Positions 61,291 to 64,000 of a stretch of DNA of 64,000 nt are shown piece after piece. The notes under the pieces were generated by a model that was not told the origin of the DNA, made no database searches, and saw only the letters and a list, made by a program, of their open reading frames with translations. Position 1 is the stretch's first letter, and every line of letters begins with the position of its first letter. Origin of the DNA: Oceaniglobus indicus (GTDB lineage Bacteria; Pseudomonadota; Alphaproteobacteria; Rhodobacterales; Rhodobacteraceae); contig NZ_NMZM01000004.1 of NCBI RefSeq assembly GCF_002751875.1, positions 186,001 to 250,000 on the forward strand, in the 5' to 3' direction. The position numbers and the translations under genes were made by a program.

Positions 61291-62010
61291 TCAGAAGCGC
61301 GGGCTGTCTTCGCCCAGCCACTTGATGATCAGCTCGTTCAGGGAGCCGTCGTCCTTCATGGTCTGGATCGCGGCCGTGAATGCCTCGCGCAGTTCGGGGT
61401 CGGACTTGCGGAACGCCATGCCGATGCCGCCGCCCAGCGGAATGTCTTCGCCGACGAAAACCATGTCGGGATCGCCTTCGACGACCGGGATCAGGAAATC
61501 CTTGTCGGCCATGGCGGCGTCGGCTTCGCCGTTGCGCACGGCGGCGACGGTTTCATCGGGGTTGGGAAATTCCAGCAGGGTGGCGCCGGTGTCGACGACG
61601 TGGTTGGCCTGGATCGTGCCGGTCTGCGCCGCGATCACGCCGTTTTCCAGATCGACGTCGGCCGACAGGGCGGCATAGGCCGAAGGCGAGGGCGGGGTAT
61701 AGTTCTGCGAGAACGCCACGACTTCCTCGCGTTCGGGGGTGATGCTCATCCCGGCGATGATCGCGTCGTAGTTGCCCGAGACGAGGTTGGGGATGATCGA
61801 ATCCCAGTCGTTGGTGACCCATTCACAGGTCTTTTCCGCCAACTCGCACAGTTTGTCGCCCAATTCACGCTCGAAGCCCGCGACTTCGCCGGCGTCGTTG
61901 ATGAAGTTGTAGGGGGGGTAGGCGCCCTCGGTTCCCAGGCGCACGGTCTGTGCGCTGGCAAGGCCGGCGCTGAGCGCGAGGGCAGCGGTCGTCAGGATGA
62001 GTGTTTTCAT
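61291..62010 (-). CDS. Amino-acid ABC transporter substrate-binding protein
   Basis: 239 residues. A signal peptide (1-20, cleavage after ASAQ) is followed by the family 3 binding-protein fold: RLGTEGAYPPYNFINDAGEVAGFERELG, then DWDSIIPNLVSGNYDAIIAGMSITPER. It captures a polar amino acid or an amine-like ligand in the periplasm; the ligand is not evident. It is preceded by the ATPase gene (40 bases) and followed by the permease gene after copy D of the dispersed repeat. Confidence 0.94.
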   Translation of the reverse strand: MKTLILTTAALALSAGLASAQTVRLGTEGAYPPYNFINDAGEVAGFERELGDKLCELAEKTCEWVTNDWDSIIPNLVSGNYDAIIAGMSITPEREEVVAFSQNYTPPSPSAYAALSADVDLENGVIAAQTGTIQANHVVDTGATLLEFPNPDETVAAVRNGEADAAMADKDFLIPVVEGDPDMVFVGEDIPLGGGIGMAFRKSDPELREAFTAAIQTMKDDGSLNELIIKWLGEDSPRF

Positions 62011-62050
62011 TGTCGTCTCCCTTGATGGTTCTTGAGTGGCTTTCGGTGGT

Positions 62051-62830
62051 TTACGTCGCGCCGGTGACGTTCAGAAACTGGCGCAGGCGGTCCGTTTCCG
62101 GCGCCCCGAACAGGCGTTCGGGGGTGCCCTGTTCCTCGATCAGGCCTTGGTGCAGGAACACGACCTGATCCGAGCAGTCGCGCGCCATGTTCATGTCGTG
62201 GGTGACCAGAAGCATGGTGCGCCCCTCATCGGCCAGCGCCTTGATGACGCGCACGACTTCCTGCTCCAGTTCGGGGTCCAGCGCCGATGTCGGTTCGTCG
62301 AACAACAGCGCGCGGGGTTCCATGCACAGGGCGCGCGCAATGGCGGCGCGCTGTTGCTGGCCGCCCGACAGCATCGCCGGATAGGCGTCGGCCTTGTCGC
62401 CGATTCCCACCTTGTCGAGGTATTCACGCGCCTTCTGTTCGACCTCGGCGACGTCGCGTTTCAGCACCGTCACCGGTGCCTCCATGACGTTCTGCAGGAT
62501 CGTCATGTGGGCCCAGAGGTTGAATTGCTGGAACACCATCGAAAGATTGGTGCGGATCCGCGTCACCTGTTTGCGGTCGGCCGGATGGCGGGCCATGTCT
62601 GTGCCCTTCCAGCGGATCGGTTCGCCCTCGAACAGGATTTCGCCCTGCTGGCTGTCTTCCAGCAGGTTGGCACAGCGCAACAGCGTCGATTTGCCCGAAC
62701 CGGACGACCCGATCAGCGAGACGACGTGACCGCGCGGGGCCACCATGTCGATACCCTTCAGCACTTCCAGCGCGCCATAGCTTTTGTGCAGGTCGCGGAT
62801 CTCGATGACGGGCGGGTCGGTGTCGGTCAC
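62051..62830 (-). CDS. Amino-acid ABC transporter ATP-binding protein
   Basis: 259 residues. Walker A GSSGSGKST, Q-loop MVFQQFNLW, signature LSGGQQQRAAIARAL, Walker B ALLFDEPTSALDPE and H-switch VTHDM are all intact; it is of the HisP/GlnQ type. First gene of the transporter operon (ATPase, binding protein, permease, permease, ligase). I chose GTG 62830 (VTDTDPPVIEIRDLHKSYG); an in-frame ATG near 62885 would add about 18 residues that do not look like the family. TTGACA on the minus strand at 62899-62894 may be part of the promoter. Confidence 0.93.
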   Translation of the reverse strand: MTDTDPPVIEIRDLHKSYGALEVLKGIDMVAPRGHVVSLIGSSGSGKSTLLRCANLLEDSQQGEILFEGEPIRWKGTDMARHPADRKQVTRIRTNLSMVFQQFNLWAHMTILQNVMEAPVTVLKRDVAEVEQKAREYLDKVGIGDKADAYPAMLSGGQQQRAAIARALCMEPRALLFDEPTSALDPELEQEVVRVIKALADEGRTMLLVTHDMNMARDCSDQVVFLHQGLIEEQGTPERLFGAPETDRLRQFLNVTGAT

Positions 62831-63004
62831 GGGAATGCAGGGCCTTTCGCAGGTTTGGCTGCGATAAGGGCGGAATTTTCCATGCATTGCAATTGTCAAT
62901 CGCGCCGTGACGCAAGGGAAACCGGGTCGTATTGCCCGAAAAGGGCTGGCAGGGCGCGACCGGCGACACCCATGGCGGCGTGGCGGGGGGCGCCAGTGAT
63001 GCGT

Positions 63005-63448
63005 TCAGCCGCGCCGCTTTTCCACCCGCTGACGCGCGAAGTTGCTGTCGCGGTCGTTCAGGCCCAGCATCGGCGCCACGAGACGCATCAGCGCATCTTC
63101 GTCGTCGTCGCGCTGACCGTCGGCAAGAACGATCTCCCAAAGCGATTCGACAATCTCGGTGCGGTCTTCCAGCGGCACGGCATGCTTGATGGCGCGGGTG
63201 AAACGCACGGTGTCGGGCGCCTCCTGTTCCAGGGCTTCGGCGTCACGCCGCAGCGCGGCGGCATCGGCGGGCGACAGGCCGTGGCGGTTGGCCAGAACCC
63301 GGTCGATCCGGTCGATTTCGACGGTCGAATAATCGCCGTCGGTGCGTGCGATGCGCACCAGCAGCGCGGCGAGCGCAAGGCGCGCGTCGGTGTCGGGCAG
63401 GGGGGCGGGGCCGGTATCGGTGAGGCGGCGGATGAGATCAGCAAACAT
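63005..63448 (-). CDS. TerB-like (tellurite resistance/co-chaperone fold) protein
   Basis: 147 residues, helical and acidic. The TerB/DjlA-type pattern is visible: ALAALLVRIARTDGDYSTVEIDRIDRVL and LWEIVLADGQRDDDEDALMRLVAPMLGLNDRD, two metal-binding-like helix pairs with acidic residues. These stand-alone alphaproteobacterial TerB proteins have unknown function. ATG 63448 starts MFADLIRRL; the frame is open to 63523 without a better start. Divergent from the MipA/OmpV gene. Confidence 0.85.
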   Translation of the reverse strand: MFADLIRRLTDTGPAPLPDTDARLALAALLVRIARTDGDYSTVEIDRIDRVLANRHGLSPADAAALRRDAEALEQEAPDTVRFTRAIKHAVPLEDRTEIVESLWEIVLADGQRDDDEDALMRLVAPMLGLNDRDSNFARQRVEKRRG

Positions 63449-63618
63449 CCCGTTGATATAGAGTGGCAGCGGCGTCGGGAAAAGGGTTGGAACAGCCACC
63501 GGCGGGTCTGGCGAATTTGTCACCTTGGTGAGGTTTATGCGCCGCCCCCTTTCTCGACGCGCAGAATGCTATATGTAGCGTGTCAGCTGCCAACCATCCC
63601 ATAGGGAATCAACTCGCC

Positions 63619-64000
63619 ATGTTCCGTTCTGCCAGTACCGCTCTCCTTGCCTTCGTGACGGCCTTCGCGCCCGGTCTGGCGTCTGCGGGCGATCTTTCCA
63701 TTCCGGCGGCCGAGCCTGCACCGCAGTATGCGGCGCCCGTGGCCAGCAGCCCGGATCTGGTCTTTTCGGTGCGTGGCGGTCTTTCGGCGCGGCCCGAATA
63801 CTTCGGGTCCGACGACTACGGGCTGGGTCCGGATTTCGGGCTGAGCTTGCGGTTCCTGAAGTTGCCGGGCGGGCGGACGTTCGGATCGACCGATCCGCTG
63901 TATCAGCCCGAGGGATTCGGCCTGCGCGGCGCCTTCGCCTATGTCGGCGAGCGTGACGCCAGCGATTACCGCGAACTGACCGGACTGCGCGACATCGACG
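63619..64000 (+). CDS. MipA/OmpV family outer-membrane protein (3' truncated by window edge)
   Basis: The first 127 residues of a gene that leaves the window. A signal peptide (about 1-23, LASAG cleavage region) is followed by a short Pro/Ala linker and DLVFSVRGGLSARPEYFGSDDYGLGPDFGLSLRFL, the usual start of the MipA/OmpV beta-barrel. The family is linked to cell-wall hydrolase scaffolding (MipA) or general outer-membrane roles. The function of this member cannot be told from the fragment. Confidence 0.85.
   Translation, partial: MFRSASTALLAFVTAFAPGLASAGDLSIPAAEPAPQYAAPVASSPDLVFSVRGGLSARPEYFGSDDYGLGPDFGLSLRFLKLPGGRTFGSTDPLYQPEGFGLRGAFAYVGERDASDYRELTGLRDID

Noticed and set aside
1-64000. tRNA, rRNA, CRISPR, insertion sequences, phage genes, replication origin
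   Set aside because: Looked for across the gaps; no cloverleaf with a GTTCRANNC arm, no spaced direct repeats, no transposase or integrase motifs seen.

Overview
The window is a GC-rich chromosomal segment from an alphaproteobacterium, most likely a marine Rhodobacterales (roseobacter-type) organism. The grounds are the overall protein character, the helicase / S4 protein / fdxA / carD order, a compact PHA cluster (phaZ, phaC, phasin, phaR), TAXI-type TRAP and polar-amino-acid ABC transporters, and CobS/CobT of the aerobic B12 type. I saw no tRNA, rRNA, CRISPR array, insertion sequence or phage gene. About 48 protein genes fill the window, and it opens and closes inside a gene.

Region by region. 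1-9.8 kb: the end of a Gfo/Idh/MocA oxidoreductase, an RTX-like calcium-binding repeat protein, an M3 oligopeptidase, an ATP-dependent DNA ligase with its partner metallo-beta-lactamase exonuclease, a lone Anbu proteasome-like peptidase, an FAH-fold enzyme, and a three-gene set (SCP2-like protein, lysophospholipase-like hydrolase, DUF1294 membrane protein). 9.9-15.3 kb: a TPR protein, a Suv3-like RNA helicase, an S4 protein, FdxA and CarD. 15.3-27.7 kb: cobS/cobT, a Kef-type antiporter, a 1037-residue single-pass protein with a PilP/GspC-like end, a SIMPL-domain protein, an HWE/HisKA_2-type sensor kinase, metY, a glycosyltransferase-like protein and an XRE-cupin regulator.

27.8-42.3 kb is one long plus-strand run. 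gabT is followed by a TAXI-TRAP uptake system (binding protein plus fused permease). Five enzymes follow: nitrilase-fold amidase, a long Orn/Lys/Arg-type decarboxylase, an ATP-grasp ligase, a C45-type Ntn hydrolase and a GH13-like glycosidase. The spacing and co-orientation suggest one pathway around an amine or amide compound. I know of no described system with this composition, and it is my main candidate for something new.

42.5-51.4 kb: a small secreted protein, thrS, two alpha/beta hydrolases and the PHA cluster. Perfect CTGC-N3-GCAG sites, which fit the PhaR operator, lie just upstream of phaC and of the phasin gene, and a shared 12-mer lies upstream of the phasin gene and phaR. 51.7-62.8 kb is an amine/amino-acid utilisation region that resembles gamma-glutamylation (Puu/Ipu-like) pathways. 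It holds a class III aminotransferase, a DegT-family aminotransferase, a class I glutamine amidotransferase, two glutamine-synthetase-like ligases, an FAD oxidoreductase and a four-part amino-acid ABC transporter. A TerB-like protein and the start of a MipA/OmpV outer-membrane protein close the window.

A short dispersed element (core CTTCTTGCC...AAATACTCC) recurs at least six times in gaps between genes, usually right after a stop codon.
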